Of a DNA stretch of 64,000 bases, positions 18,285 through 26,952 are shown piece by piece. Source of the DNA: Methylibium petroleiphilum PM1 (GTDB lineage Bacteria > Pseudomonadota > Gammaproteobacteria > Burkholderiales > Burkholderiaceae_C); NCBI RefSeq assembly GCF_000015725.1, contig NC_008825.1:3596001-3660000 (forward strand). The letters are read 5' to 3'. The translations under genes were made by a program, and so were the position numbers. Within the stretch, counting starts at the first letter, position 1. Every line of letters begins with the position of its first letter. The notes beneath the pieces are model-generated. The model was not told the origin of the DNA. It was given only the letters and a program-made list of their open reading frames with translations, and did no database searches.

Positions 18285-19466
18285 TCAGGGCGACGAGCCC
18301 TCGCGGACCAGCAAGGGCCGCAGGCCCCACAGGCCGAGCAGCGGCCCGAGACCGAGCCACGGCAGCAACAGCGACAGATCGTGGTGCTGTGCCAGCGCCA
18401 CGAAGCCCTGGATGCTCAGGATGGAGATCGAGAAGCCGATGCAGTTGACCAGCGTCAGCACGCTGCCGACCGCCTCGCGCGGGGCATGCGTGGCCGTTAG
18501 CGCCGAGAATTGCGGCGAGTCGCCGGCCACGCTGATGCCCCACACCAGCAGCCACGCCGCGAACACCGCGGCGGGCGCTGCCATCGCGAGCGGCGTGAGC
18601 ACGCAGCACAGGCCGCTCAGCGCCAGCTGCCCCGCCGCCACGCGCGCACTGCCGTGGCGCTGCGCCAGCCAGCCCCCCGCGACGCACCCGACCGCCCCCG
18701 CGGCGATGACGCCGAACGCACCCACCGAGATGGCTGCCCCCTGGAGCCGCGTGGCCAGCAGCGCCGGCAGCAACACCCACAAGGTGTAGAGCTCCCACAT
18801 GTGGCCGAAGTAGCCGAACACGGGTGCACGCAGGCGGCGGTCGGTCAGCACGCGGCCGAAGGCACGCCACTGCAGGCGCGTGGCACGGGGCAGATGGGTG
18901 CTCTCCGGCACCCACTGCCACACCATCCAGCCCCCCAGCACCGCAAGCCCGGACACCACCAGCATCACCTGCTGCCAGGGCCAGTGCGCGCCCAAGGCCC
19001 GCAGCGCATGCGGCGTCGCGGTGCCCAGAACCAGCGCGCCGATCAGCCAGCCCAGCGCACGGCCCAGCCCCTGCGGATACCAGCCAGCGGCGATCTTCAT
19101 GCCGACCGGGTAGATGCCGGCCAGCGCAAAGCCGGTCAAGGCCCGCAGCAGCCACAGCGTCGGCAGGTCCAGCGCGCCTGCCGGCCAGAGCACGGGCGCG
19201 GCGTTGAACAGTGCACCGGAGATCGCGCACAGCAGGAACACGAGGCGCGGCGAATGGCGGTCGGCGACCGACCCCAGCGCGAACACCAGCGTGCCGGCGA
19301 TGAAGCCCAGTTGCACCGCCGAAGTCAACGAGCCGACAGCGGTAGGCGGCAGACCGAGCGCGTGCTGAAGATCGGGCATCACCGCATTGACGGCGAACCA
19401 TAGCGAAGTGCTCGCGAACTGGGCGGCGACGATGATCGGCAGAATGCGGCGGGGAGCGGTCGGCAT
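18285..19466 (-). CDS. Major facilitator superfamily transporter
   Basis: A 393-residue inner-membrane protein with about twelve hydrophobic segments in two halves. The loop 2-3 MFS signature is visible as LGSVADRHSPRLVFLL. The N-terminus begins MPTAPRRILPIIVAAQFAST. Similarity is to the general drug/nutrient efflux type; the substrate cannot be told. It converges with the metallo-hydrolase (21 bases apart) and diverges from the AMP nucleosidase gene. Confidence 0.88.
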   Translation of the reverse strand: MPTAPRRILPIIVAAQFASTSLWFAVNAVMPDLQHALGLPPTAVGSLTSAVQLGFIAGTLVFALGSVADRHSPRLVFLLCAISGALFNAAPVLWPAGALDLPTLWLLRALTGFALAGIYPVGMKIAAGWYPQGLGRALGWLIGALVLGTATPHALRALGAHWPWQQVMLVVSGLAVLGGWMVWQWVPESTHLPRATRLQWRAFGRVLTDRRLRAPVFGYFGHMWELYTLWVLLPALLATRLQGAAISVGAFGVIAAGAVGCVAGGWLAQRHGSARVAAGQLALSGLCCVLTPLAMAAPAAVFAAWLLVWGISVAGDSPQFSALTATHAPREAVGSVLTLVNCIGFSISILSIQGFVALAQHHDLSLLLPWLGLGPLLGLWGLRPLLVREGSSP

Positions 19467-19573
19467 GGCGCGACCTTATTACACAGCCGGACATACGTCG
19501 ACCGCGCCGACAGGCGGCAGCAGGTGCGCCGGCCGCCACAGACACCGCCTCACGCAGGCCGCAGAATGCCGTC

Positions 19574-21127
19574 ATGACGACGCCCTCTCTTCCAGACGAT
19601 GGCCCCCGGCGCTACACCGACGCGCAGGCCGCCCTCGACGCCGCGCGCAGCCTGTACGACGCCAGTCTGGTGCGACTGCGCGACCACCTGCAGCGCTTCC
19701 TGGCCGGCGAGGACTTCCCTCAGCGCGTGCGCGCCTGCTACCCCCGCGTGGCCGTCCACATCGACACCGTGGCGCGGGCCGACACGCCGCTGGCCTACGG
19801 CTTCGTCGCCGGCCCGGGCCGCTACGAGACCACGCTGACGCGGCCCGATCTGTTCGGGGACTACTACCTCGAGCAGTTCCGCCTGCTGCTGCGCAACCAC
19901 GGTGTCGCGCTGGAGATCGGCAGCAGCACGCAGCCGATCCCGGTGCACTTCTCGTTCGCCGAGCACGACCACGTGGAAGGCACGCTGACGCCCGAGCGGC
20001 GCACGCTGATGCGCGACCTGTTCGATCTGCCCGATCTCGGCGCCATGGACGACGGCATCGCCAACGGCACGCACGAACCGACGCCAGACGCCTCCGGCGC
20101 GGCGACCCACCCACTGGCGCTGTTCACCGCAGCGCGCGTCGACTACTCGCTGCATCGGCTGCGCCACTACACCGGCACCACGCCAGAGCACTTCCAGAAC
20201 TTCGTGCTGTTCACGAACTACCAGTTCTACATCGACGAGTTCATCAAGCTCGGTCACGAGCTGATGCACCTGCCGCGCGGCCAGGCCTCACTGTTCGAGG
20301 GCGGCAGCGGCGGTGGCCAGGACGACGGCTATGTGGCCTTCGTCGAGCCCGGCAACGTGGTGATGCGGCGCACCGGCTGCACGCTGGAGCCGGGCGACTT
20401 CCTCGGCGCGCCGCCGCCGCGGCTGCCGCAGATGCCTGCCTACCACCTGGTGCGCCACGATCGTGCCGGCATCACCATGGTGAACATCGGCGTCGGCCCC
20501 AGCAACGCCAAGACCATCACCGACCACATCGCCGTGCTGCGCCCGCATGCCTGGATCATGCTGGGCCATTGCGCCGGCCTGCGCACCACGCAGCAGCTCG
20601 GCGACTACGTGCTCGCGCACGGCTACGTGCGCGAGGACCATGTGCTCGACGAGGAGCTGCCGCTGTGGGTGCCGATCCCGCCGCTGGCGGAGATCCAGGT
20701 GGCGCTGGAAGCCGCGGTCGCCGATGTGACCCAGCTCGAGCGCAGCGAACTCAAGCGCGTGATGCGGACCGGCACCGTCGCCAGCACCGACAACCGCAAC
20801 TGGGAGCTGCTGCCCTTCCACCACAGCCACAGCACGCCGGAACGCCGCTTCAGCCAGAGCCGCGCGATCGCGCTCGACATGGAGAGCGCCACCATCGCCG
20901 CCAACGGCTTTCGTTTCCGCGTGCCCTACGGCACGCTGCTGTGCGTGAGCGACAAGCCGCTGCACGGCGAGATCAAGCTGCCCGGCATGGCCAATCACTT
21001 CTACCGCGAGCGCGTGAACCAGCACCTGCGCATCGGGCTGCGGGCGATCGAACTGCTGCGGCGCAACGGCATCGACCAGCTGCACAGCCGCAAGCTGAGG
21101 AGCTTTGCGGAGGTGGCGTTCCAGTAG
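19574..21127 (+). CDS. amn: AMP nucleosidase
   Basis: Hydrolyses AMP to adenine and ribose 5-phosphate, controlling the adenylate pool. The 517 residues (E. coli Amn 484) show the N-terminal Amn regulatory domain (RPDLFGDYYLEQFRLLL, HFSFAEHDH) and the C-terminal nucleoside phosphorylase-fold catalytic domain (TMVNIGVGPSNAKTITDH, LDMESATIAANGFRFRVPYG, the latter with the purine/ribose-binding ME). The start is ATG 19574. It is followed 106 bases later by the EF-G paralogue. Confidence 0.93.
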   Translation: MTTPSLPDDGPRRYTDAQAALDAARSLYDASLVRLRDHLQRFLAGEDFPQRVRACYPRVAVHIDTVARADTPLAYGFVAGPGRYETTLTRPDLFGDYYLEQFRLLLRNHGVALEIGSSTQPIPVHFSFAEHDHVEGTLTPERRTLMRDLFDLPDLGAMDDGIANGTHEPTPDASGAATHPLALFTAARVDYSLHRLRHYTGTTPEHFQNFVLFTNYQFYIDEFIKLGHELMHLPRGQASLFEGGSGGGQDDGYVAFVEPGNVVMRRTGCTLEPGDFLGAPPPRLPQMPAYHLVRHDRAGITMVNIGVGPSNAKTITDHIAVLRPHAWIMLGHCAGLRTTQQLGDYVLAHGYVREDHVLDEELPLWVPIPPLAEIQVALEAAVADVTQLERSELKRVMRTGTVASTDNRNWELLPFHHSHSTPERRFSQSRAIALDMESATIAANGFRFRVPYGTLLCVSDKPLHGEIKLPGMANHFYRERVNQHLRIGLRAIELLRRNGIDQLHSRKLRSFAEVAFQ

Positions 21128-21233
21128 GAAGCGAGCGTCGGTTATCCGGCCCTGCCCGGCTTGTGCCCCGGCAGCCAATCTTCTACGCTCCGGTTCAGCC
21201 CCTGTCACTCCCGAGCCGGACAAGGAGAGCACC

Positions 21234-23297
21234 ATGGCCCTGCCCTCGAGCGCGCCGGACATCGGCGCCATTCGAACGCTGGCCCTGCTCGGCACCAGCG
21301 CCACGGGCAAGACCACGCTGATCGAAGCCCTGTTGCACCGGGCCGGGGCGATCGGCGTGCCCGGCAGCGTGGAGCGCGGCAGCACCGTCAGCGATCACGA
21401 CCCGCTGGAACGCCAGTTCCAGCATTCGCTGAACACCTCGCTCGTGCATCTTCAGCATGGGGATACGCGCGTCCACCTCATCGACACCCCCGGCCATCCG
21501 GACTTCAGCGGCCCGGCGCTGGCGGCGCTGGAGGCGGTGGAGACTGCGGCGATCGTGATCGACGCTACCAACGGCGTGGACGCCGGCACGCAGCGCCTGA
21601 TGGAAACGGCCGCGAGCCGCGGCCTGTGCCGGCTCATCATCGTCAACAAGATCGATGCGCAGGACATCGATCTGGCGGCGCTGGTCGAGCAGTTGCGCAG
21701 CGTCTTCGGCAAGGAATGCCTGCCCTTGAACCTGCCGGCGCGCGGCGGCAGCGAGGTGGTCGACTGCTTCTTCCGCCCCGAGGCCGCCGCCGGCCACGAG
21801 GCCGACTTCTCCTCGGTCGCCGCGGCGCACCGTGCGCTGGTCGAGCAGGTGGTGGAGATCGACGCCGTGCTGGTCGAGCGCTACCTGGAGCACGGCGACG
21901 TCGACCCGCGCGAACTGCACGCACCGCTCGAACAGGCGCTGCGCGAGGGGCACCTGATCCCGATCTGCTTCGTGTCGGCCCGCCACGGCACCGGCGTGGG
22001 CGAGCTGCTCGACATCCTGACCGCGCTGATGCCGAACCCGGCCGAAGGCAACCCACCGCGCTTTCTGCGCGGCGAGGGCGCGCAGGCGATGCCCATCACC
22101 GCGCAGCCCGATCCGGCACTGCACGTGCTGGCGCACGTGTTCAAGCTGACCGTCGACCCTTATGTCGGCAAGCTCGGCATCTTCCGCATTCACCAGGGTA
22201 CCGTCACCAGCGACAGCCAGCTCTACGTGGGTGATGGCCGCAAGCCTTTCAAGGTCGGGCACCTTTTCCTGCTGCAGGGCAAGAACCTGATCGAGGTGGA
22301 ACGGGCCGGGCCGGGGGAACTGTGCGCGGTGGCCAAGGTCGATGACATCCACTTCGACGCGGTGCTGCACGACGCCGCCGAGGACGACCACATCCACCTG
22401 GCGCCACTCGACTTTCCGGTGCCGGTGCACGGCCTCTCCATCGAACCGCAGCGCCATGGCGACGAACAGCGGGTGTGGGACACACTGCAGAAGCTGGTGG
22501 CCGAGGACCCTTGCCTGCGCATCGAGCAGGTCGCGGCCACACACGAGACGGTGGTCTGGGGTCTAGGCGAGCTGCACCTGCGGGCGCTGCTGATGCGCCT
22601 GCGCGATCTGCACCGGCTCGAGGTGACGACCCGGCCGCCGCGGATCGCCTACCGCGAGACCGTCACCGCGCCGGCTGCCGGTCAGCACCGGCACAAGAAG
22701 CAGACCGGCGGTGCCGGGCAGTTCGGCGAAGTGCACCTGCGCATCGAGCCGCTGCCGCGCGGGGCCGGCTTCGAGTTCATCGACGCCGTCAAGGGCGGAA
22801 CGATCCCGTCGAACTTCATGCCGGCGGTCGAGAAGGGCGTGCGCCAGGCGATGGCCGAAGGCGTGATCGCCGGCTACCCGGTGCTCGACGTGCGCGTGGT
22901 GGTGCACGACGGCAAGCACCACAGCGTCGACAGCAAGGAGATCGCGTTCGTGACGGCGGCGCGCAAGGCCTTCGTCGCCGCGGCACGCGCGGCCCAGCCG
23001 ATCGTGCTGGAACCGGTGGTCGACGTGGAGATCACGGCCCCCGAGGCGCACATGGGCGATCTGACCGGCGATTTGGCTTCACGACGCGGGCAGGTGATCG
23101 GCAGCAACGCGGCCCGACCAGGGCAGATGGTGGTGCAGGCGCTGCTGCCCTTGTCGGAACTGGCGAACTACCAGTCGCGGCTGCATGCCCTGACCGGCGG
23201 GCAAGGGCGCTACACCCTCCGCTTCAGCCACTACCAGGCGGCACCGGCGGGGGTGCAGCAGGCGCTCGCGGCGGCCCATGTTGGGCAGGACATGTGA
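21234..23297 (+). CDS. EF-G-like translational GTPase (paralogue)
   Basis: A 687-residue protein of the EF-G family. The P-loop is divergent (GTSATGKTT at 20-28 rather than the usual AHIDAGKTT), but DTPGHPDF and NKID are intact and domains II-V are all present (GELHLRALL, QTGGAGQFGEVHL, GDLASRRGQV). Switch I is altered (ERQFQHSLNTS). AAGGAG precedes the ATG at 21234. The canonical fusA is at 54955-57057 in the same window, so this is a second, specialised copy; its role is unknown. Confidence 0.92.
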   Translation: MALPSSAPDIGAIRTLALLGTSATGKTTLIEALLHRAGAIGVPGSVERGSTVSDHDPLERQFQHSLNTSLVHLQHGDTRVHLIDTPGHPDFSGPALAALEAVETAAIVIDATNGVDAGTQRLMETAASRGLCRLIIVNKIDAQDIDLAALVEQLRSVFGKECLPLNLPARGGSEVVDCFFRPEAAAGHEADFSSVAAAHRALVEQVVEIDAVLVERYLEHGDVDPRELHAPLEQALREGHLIPICFVSARHGTGVGELLDILTALMPNPAEGNPPRFLRGEGAQAMPITAQPDPALHVLAHVFKLTVDPYVGKLGIFRIHQGTVTSDSQLYVGDGRKPFKVGHLFLLQGKNLIEVERAGPGELCAVAKVDDIHFDAVLHDAAEDDHIHLAPLDFPVPVHGLSIEPQRHGDEQRVWDTLQKLVAEDPCLRIEQVAATHETVVWGLGELHLRALLMRLRDLHRLEVTTRPPRIAYRETVTAPAAGQHRHKKQTGGAGQFGEVHLRIEPLPRGAGFEFIDAVKGGTIPSNFMPAVEKGVRQAMAEGVIAGYPVLDVRVVVHDGKHHSVDSKEIAFVTAARKAFVAAARAAQPIVLEPVVDVEITAPEAHMGDLTGDLASRRGQVIGSNAARPGQMVVQALLPLSELANYQSRLHALTGGQGRYTLRFSHYQAAPAGVQQALAAAHVGQDM

Positions 23298-23591
23298 GGC
23301 TGCTGCACTGCGCGGCCTAGCCGCAGGCCCCTCGCCTTCAAGGCGTGCAGCCGTGCCGGCCGCGCGACGCCCTCCGACCGTTCGTCGACCGCAGGCGGCA
23401 CTTCGTCCGGTTCCCGCCCGGCCTCCTGCGGATTGCGTGACATGCTTCATGGGCACGATCGGCAACGTCACCCATACTGCTTGCAAGCGGATCCGCGATC
23501 TGTCATGGGGCAGCGGCTCTCCGATCAACAAATTCGAGTTGGCCTGCGCGATCCAGGCCTTCAGGCCAGCGAACCGGAACGGGACAGTCAC
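23298..23591. other. Intergenic region upstream of the minor-pilin operon
   Basis: About 290 bases with no convincing gene on either strand. The right half (about 23440-23590) is less GC-rich and presumably contains the promoter of the pilin operon. I looked for a sigma-54 box and did not find one with correct spacing. Confidence 0.5.
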
Positions 23592-24041
23592 ATGCGACGA
23601 TTCATTTTCAAGCGGCAGTCGGGCTTCACGCTCATCGAGGTGATGATCGTCGTTGCGATCATCGGCATCCTGGCGGCCATCGCGTACCCGAGCTATCGCG
23701 ACTACATCATCCGCGGGCAATTGGTCGATGGCACCAACGGCCTCGCCTCGATGCGCGCCGAGATGGAGCGCCATTTTCAGGACAATCGCAGCTACGCGAC
23801 AGTCGGCGCATTCGTCACACCCTGTGCCCGCGCTGTCGCGACGCGGACCTTCGGCAACTTCGTGGTGACTTGCTCTGCAGGTCCGACGGACACCACCTAC
23901 ACGCTGCTGGCGACTGGCAACGGCCCTGTGGCGAACTTCGGCTTCACCGTCACCCAAGCCGATGTCCGTGCCACGACGACAACCGTCGCCGGCTGGATGA
24001 CAGGCGGCGCCTGCTGGCTAGTCAGGAGAGGGCAGTGCTGA
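23592..24041 (+). CDS. pilE: Type IV pilin, PilE-like
   Basis: A 149-residue type IVa pilin-like protein. The prepilin peptidase site is Gly11/Phe12 with Glu at +5 (RQSG-FTLIEVMIVVAIIG), followed by the hydrophobic N-terminal helix (to about residue 35) and a globular part with two cysteine pairs possible (VTPCARAVA, VVTCSAGP, GACWL, RGQC). The start is ATG 23592. It is first in the minor-pilin operon; its stop shares one base with the fimT start. It could be a minor rather than the major pilin. Confidence 0.88.
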   Translation: MRRFIFKRQSGFTLIEVMIVVAIIGILAAIAYPSYRDYIIRGQLVDGTNGLASMRAEMERHFQDNRSYATVGAFVTPCARAVATRTFGNFVVTCSAGPTDTTYTLLATGNGPVANFGFTVTQADVRATTTTVAGWMTGGACWLVRRGQC

Positions 24042-24640
24042 TGTCGACCCCATGGTCGCGACCCCGCTGCGGCCTCCGCGGCTTCACTATCATCGAGCTG
24101 ATGGTCACGATCACGCTGCTGGCCATTCTGCTGGGCTTGGCGGTGCCTTCGTTCGCACTGTGGATCAACAACAGCCGCGTTCGCACCACCGCCCAGGTGC
24201 TGCAGGACGGGCTGCGGCTCGCGCAGGCCGAAGCCGTGCGGCGCAATCGCACCGTGAGCTTCTTCCTGACAACCGCCGCCAACCCCGACGCCGACTCCAC
24301 CGCGAATGCCAACGGCGGGAACTGGGGCGTCCGCGTTCTGCCTCTCACGGGCACGACCCGCGAGTTCGTCCGCGGCGGCGCGCTGGCTGGCGTGAACAAC
24401 GGCGTCACGATCACCAGCGCGAGCACGCTCGTGTGCTTCAACGCAGCGGGTCAGCAGGTTGCGAATGGCACTGAAGGCTGTGCTATCGACGCGGGCAACC
24501 CGAATGCCATCTATGACGTGGCGCACGCTGGCAGCGACCGTCCGCTGCGTGTGATCGCGTCGCTGGGCGGTCGCGTGCGCATGTGCGATCCGGCCAAGAC
24601 TCTGTCCGCCGCCAACCCCGATGGGTGTCCTCCGTTATGA
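24041..24640 (+). CDS. fimT: Minor pilin FimT/GspH type
   Basis: A 199-residue pseudopilin with the cleavage motif LRG-FTIIELMVTITLLAIL and the GspH/FimT domain that follows (NSRVRTTAQVLQDGLRLAQAEAVRRN). GspH-type proteins cap or initiate pilus assembly; FimT also takes part in DNA uptake in some species. The ATG at 24041 overlaps the preceding stop by one base and its own end overlaps the next start (ATGA). Confidence 0.9.
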   Translation: MSTPWSRPRCGLRGFTIIELMVTITLLAILLGLAVPSFALWINNSRVRTTAQVLQDGLRLAQAEAVRRNRTVSFFLTTAANPDADSTANANGGNWGVRVLPLTGTTREFVRGGALAGVNNGVTITSASTLVCFNAAGQQVANGTEGCAIDAGNPNAIYDVAHAGSDRPLRVIASLGGRVRMCDPAKTLSAANPDGCPPL

Positions 24641-25092
24641 ACCAAGCCTTGTCGCTCCCTTCTGCGTCAAAGAACCGTCGGCAACGCGGCAGCACGTTGC
24701 TTGAAGTGCTGGTGGCGGTGCTGATCTTCTCGTTCGGCATCCTCGGTCTGGTGGCGATGCAGGTCCGCGCGACCCAGTATTCGGTCGACGCGGAGGACCG
24801 CAACCGCGCAGCGTTGTTCGCTGACGATCTCGCGGCGCAGATGCGACTTGCACGGACTGTTTCGCTAGGTGCCGACGCGATTACTGCCTGGACCAAGCGA
24901 GTGCAAGGCATCGATTTGCAGACTGATGTGCCGAATGGTCTGGGGCTCCCGAACGCCACAGTGCTCATAGTCCCGAACGCCGCCACCAACCGGGCACAGA
25001 TCACGATCTCTTGGCGCCACCCGAGGCAACCGATAGGCGATGTCAACCGCCTTACGACCGAAGTTGTGCTGACCGTCGAGGAAGTGACATGA
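24637..25092 (+). CDS. pilV: Minor pilin PilV
   Basis: A 151-residue minor pilin. The N-terminus has the motif RQRG-STLLEVLVAVLIFSFGILGL, with the PilV-typical Ser at +1 and the FGILGL continuation, followed by QVRATQYSVDAEDRNRAALFADD. ATGA overlap with the preceding gene and a 4-base overlap with pilW show translational coupling. Confidence 0.9.
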   Translation: MNQALSLPSASKNRRQRGSTLLEVLVAVLIFSFGILGLVAMQVRATQYSVDAEDRNRAALFADDLAAQMRLARTVSLGADAITAWTKRVQGIDLQTDVPNGLGLPNATVLIVPNAATNRAQITISWRHPRQPIGDVNRLTTEVVLTVEEVT

Positions 25093-26285
25093 CGTCCCGT
25101 TGCACCCTCTCGAAACGCGGCGCGTCAGTTCGCGGCTTCTCGCTGGTCGAACTGCTGGTTGCGGTCGCCATCGGCCTCGTCGTCACGCTCGCGGTGTTCG
25201 GCGTGCTGGCAGCCAGCGAGGGCCGCAAGCGCACCTCGGTCTCAATCAATGATGCCAACCAGTCCGGCGCCTATGCCGCCTACACGATCGACCGCATGAT
25301 CCGCAGCGCAGGCTCCGGCTTCTCCGAGGGCTGGGGCCGTGTCGGCGGATGCCGACTGAACGCAACGTTGGGCGCGGCAGGAACGTGGCCACGAGCGGCC
25401 GCCCTCCCTGCGCCCTTCACCGCCATCCCGCTCACGCTTCGGCTGGCGCCGGTGGTGATTTTTCAGGGGGCCTCGACCGCTGGCTCCGATGTCTTGATGG
25501 TGATGAACGGGGCCGCCGGCTTCGCGGAATCCCCCGCGGCGGTGCGCCCGGGTTCGGTGAGCGCGCTCGAGTTCCGTGCACCCAATACGATCGGATTCTT
25601 CGCGAACGACCTGGTGATGCTGGCCGGTGGTGGCGAGTGCCAGTTGACGCAGGTGGATGATGACAAGCCGGCATGCGTCGCCGATCCGACCGCCGTGTTC
25701 CCACCGTTGAACTGTGGTCAGCAAGTGCCTCTGGGCGGCAGTTTCCACAACGCCTCGTCGACGACGTTTGCCACCTTGTCCACGGCGGACGCCTATGCAA
25801 TCCCGCTGGGCAATACGACCACCAATCGACCGCAGTTCCAGTTGCTTGGCGTCGGCGACAACACCACGCTGTTCAGCTACGACATGCTGCTGCTCAACGG
25901 CAACGACGCGCCGCTGCCGCTGGCCGAAGGCGTGATGACGCTACGCGCGGTCTATGGGGTCGACACCGATGACGATGGTGTGATCAACGACTGGTTCGCT
26001 CCCACCGCCGGAAGCATCTGGGATAGCGCGGCGCTGATGAACGGCTCGCCCGCCTCGGCGACCAACCTGCGGCGGATCGTTGCGGTGCGCATCGGCCTCG
26101 TGATGCGCTCTTCGCTCATCGAGCGGGAGGACGTGGCACCGGCCACGCTGGGCCTGTTCACCGACCTTACCAGCGGTGGCGCCCCGCTGACGCAGAACGT
26201 CGCGATCGCGACCGCCGATCGACGCATGCGCCACCGCGCCATCGAGGTGACCGTTCCTGTCCGCAACCTGCTGCTCCGGCCTTGA
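25089..26285 (+). CDS. pilW: Minor pilin PilW
   Basis: A 398-residue minor pilin with the prepilin site VRG-FSLVELLVAVAIGLVV. The C-terminal part contains an acidic DxDxDG loop (about Asp292-Asp299, in YGVDTDDDGVINDWF), a recurrent feature of PilW proteins that could bind calcium. Length and position between pilV and pilX are standard. The start ATG at 25089 overlaps the pilV stop. Confidence 0.9.
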   Translation: MTSRCTLSKRGASVRGFSLVELLVAVAIGLVVTLAVFGVLAASEGRKRTSVSINDANQSGAYAAYTIDRMIRSAGSGFSEGWGRVGGCRLNATLGAAGTWPRAAALPAPFTAIPLTLRLAPVVIFQGASTAGSDVLMVMNGAAGFAESPAAVRPGSVSALEFRAPNTIGFFANDLVMLAGGGECQLTQVDDDKPACVADPTAVFPPLNCGQQVPLGGSFHNASSTTFATLSTADAYAIPLGNTTTNRPQFQLLGVGDNTTLFSYDMLLLNGNDAPLPLAEGVMTLRAVYGVDTDDDGVINDWFAPTAGSIWDSAALMNGSPASATNLRRIVAVRIGLVMRSSLIEREDVAPATLGLFTDLTSGGAPLTQNVAIATADRRMRHRAIEVTVPVRNLLLRP

Positions 26286-26287
26286 TC

Positions 26288-26914
26288 ATGAAGCTACGAC
26301 GCTCGTCCACGTTCGCGACGCCCGCCATGTGCCGGCAGCGCGGCGCCGTTCTGATCATCAGCCTGATCGTGCTGGTGGTGATGCTGATCTCGGCGGCCGC
26401 GCTGATGCGCTCCTTCGACATCACGCTGACCACCGCCGGCAACCTTGCCTTCAAGCGCGATGTGGCCCAGCAAAGCGAACGTGCAGCAGAGGTCATCCTC
26501 ACTCAGTTCCGCACCGGCGGCGCATTGGTCGGCATTGCCGCGCGTGGCGCCAATGCGCCGGCCTGGAACTACAGCGCCACGGTATTGCCCAGCAATGCGC
26601 AGGGCATTCCTCTCGTCCTCGTGGACGACGCTGCGTTTGCGGCAACCGGCTGGACTCATGGCGACATCACGGTCCCGGCGCAACAGATCCGCTTGCGCTT
26701 CGCGGTCGACCGGTTGTGCACCATCAACGGCAGCACAGAAGAGCCGGAGAACTGTGTCTACTCGGGCGAAGGGTTGCCGGAGGGCGGAAGCCTGTCCGAA
26801 GAAAAGCGCCCACCTCCACCGGGCATGGTGGTGTATCGCCTGACGATCCGCGCCACCGGGCCACGCGACACGCAATCATTCTTCCAGAGCACGTTTTCCT
26901 GCTGCGGCGTCTGA
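26288..26914 (+). CDS. pilX: Minor pilin PilX
   Basis: A 208-residue PilX-type protein. Its N-terminus (CRQRG-AVLIISLIVLVVMLIS) has the pilin-like hydrophobic helix but lacks Glu at +5, as is typical for PilX. The ATG at 26288 follows the pilW stop by two bases; a TTG at 26282 is an alternative. The globular part holds ALMRSFDITLTTAGN, common in PilX proteins, and ends with a vicinal Cys pair (FSCCGV). Confidence 0.85.
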   Translation: MKLRRSSTFATPAMCRQRGAVLIISLIVLVVMLISAAALMRSFDITLTTAGNLAFKRDVAQQSERAAEVILTQFRTGGALVGIAARGANAPAWNYSATVLPSNAQGIPLVLVDDAAFAATGWTHGDITVPAQQIRLRFAVDRLCTINGSTEEPENCVYSGEGLPEGGSLSEEKRPPPPGMVVYRLTIRATGPRDTQSFFQSTFSCCGV

Positions 26915-26952
26915 GCCGTCGGTACTTCAGGTATTCACGCGAGGTCTCCCCC

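Noticed and set aside
23450-23480. Sigma-54 promoter for the pilin operon (GGGCACGATCGGCAAC)
   Set aside because: The GG and GC elements are two bases too close for the -24/-12 spacing.
26329-26952. Upstream extension of the pilY1 reading frame across pilX
   Set aside because: The extension is the out-of-frame shadow of pilX; a proper start with signal sequence lies at 26953.
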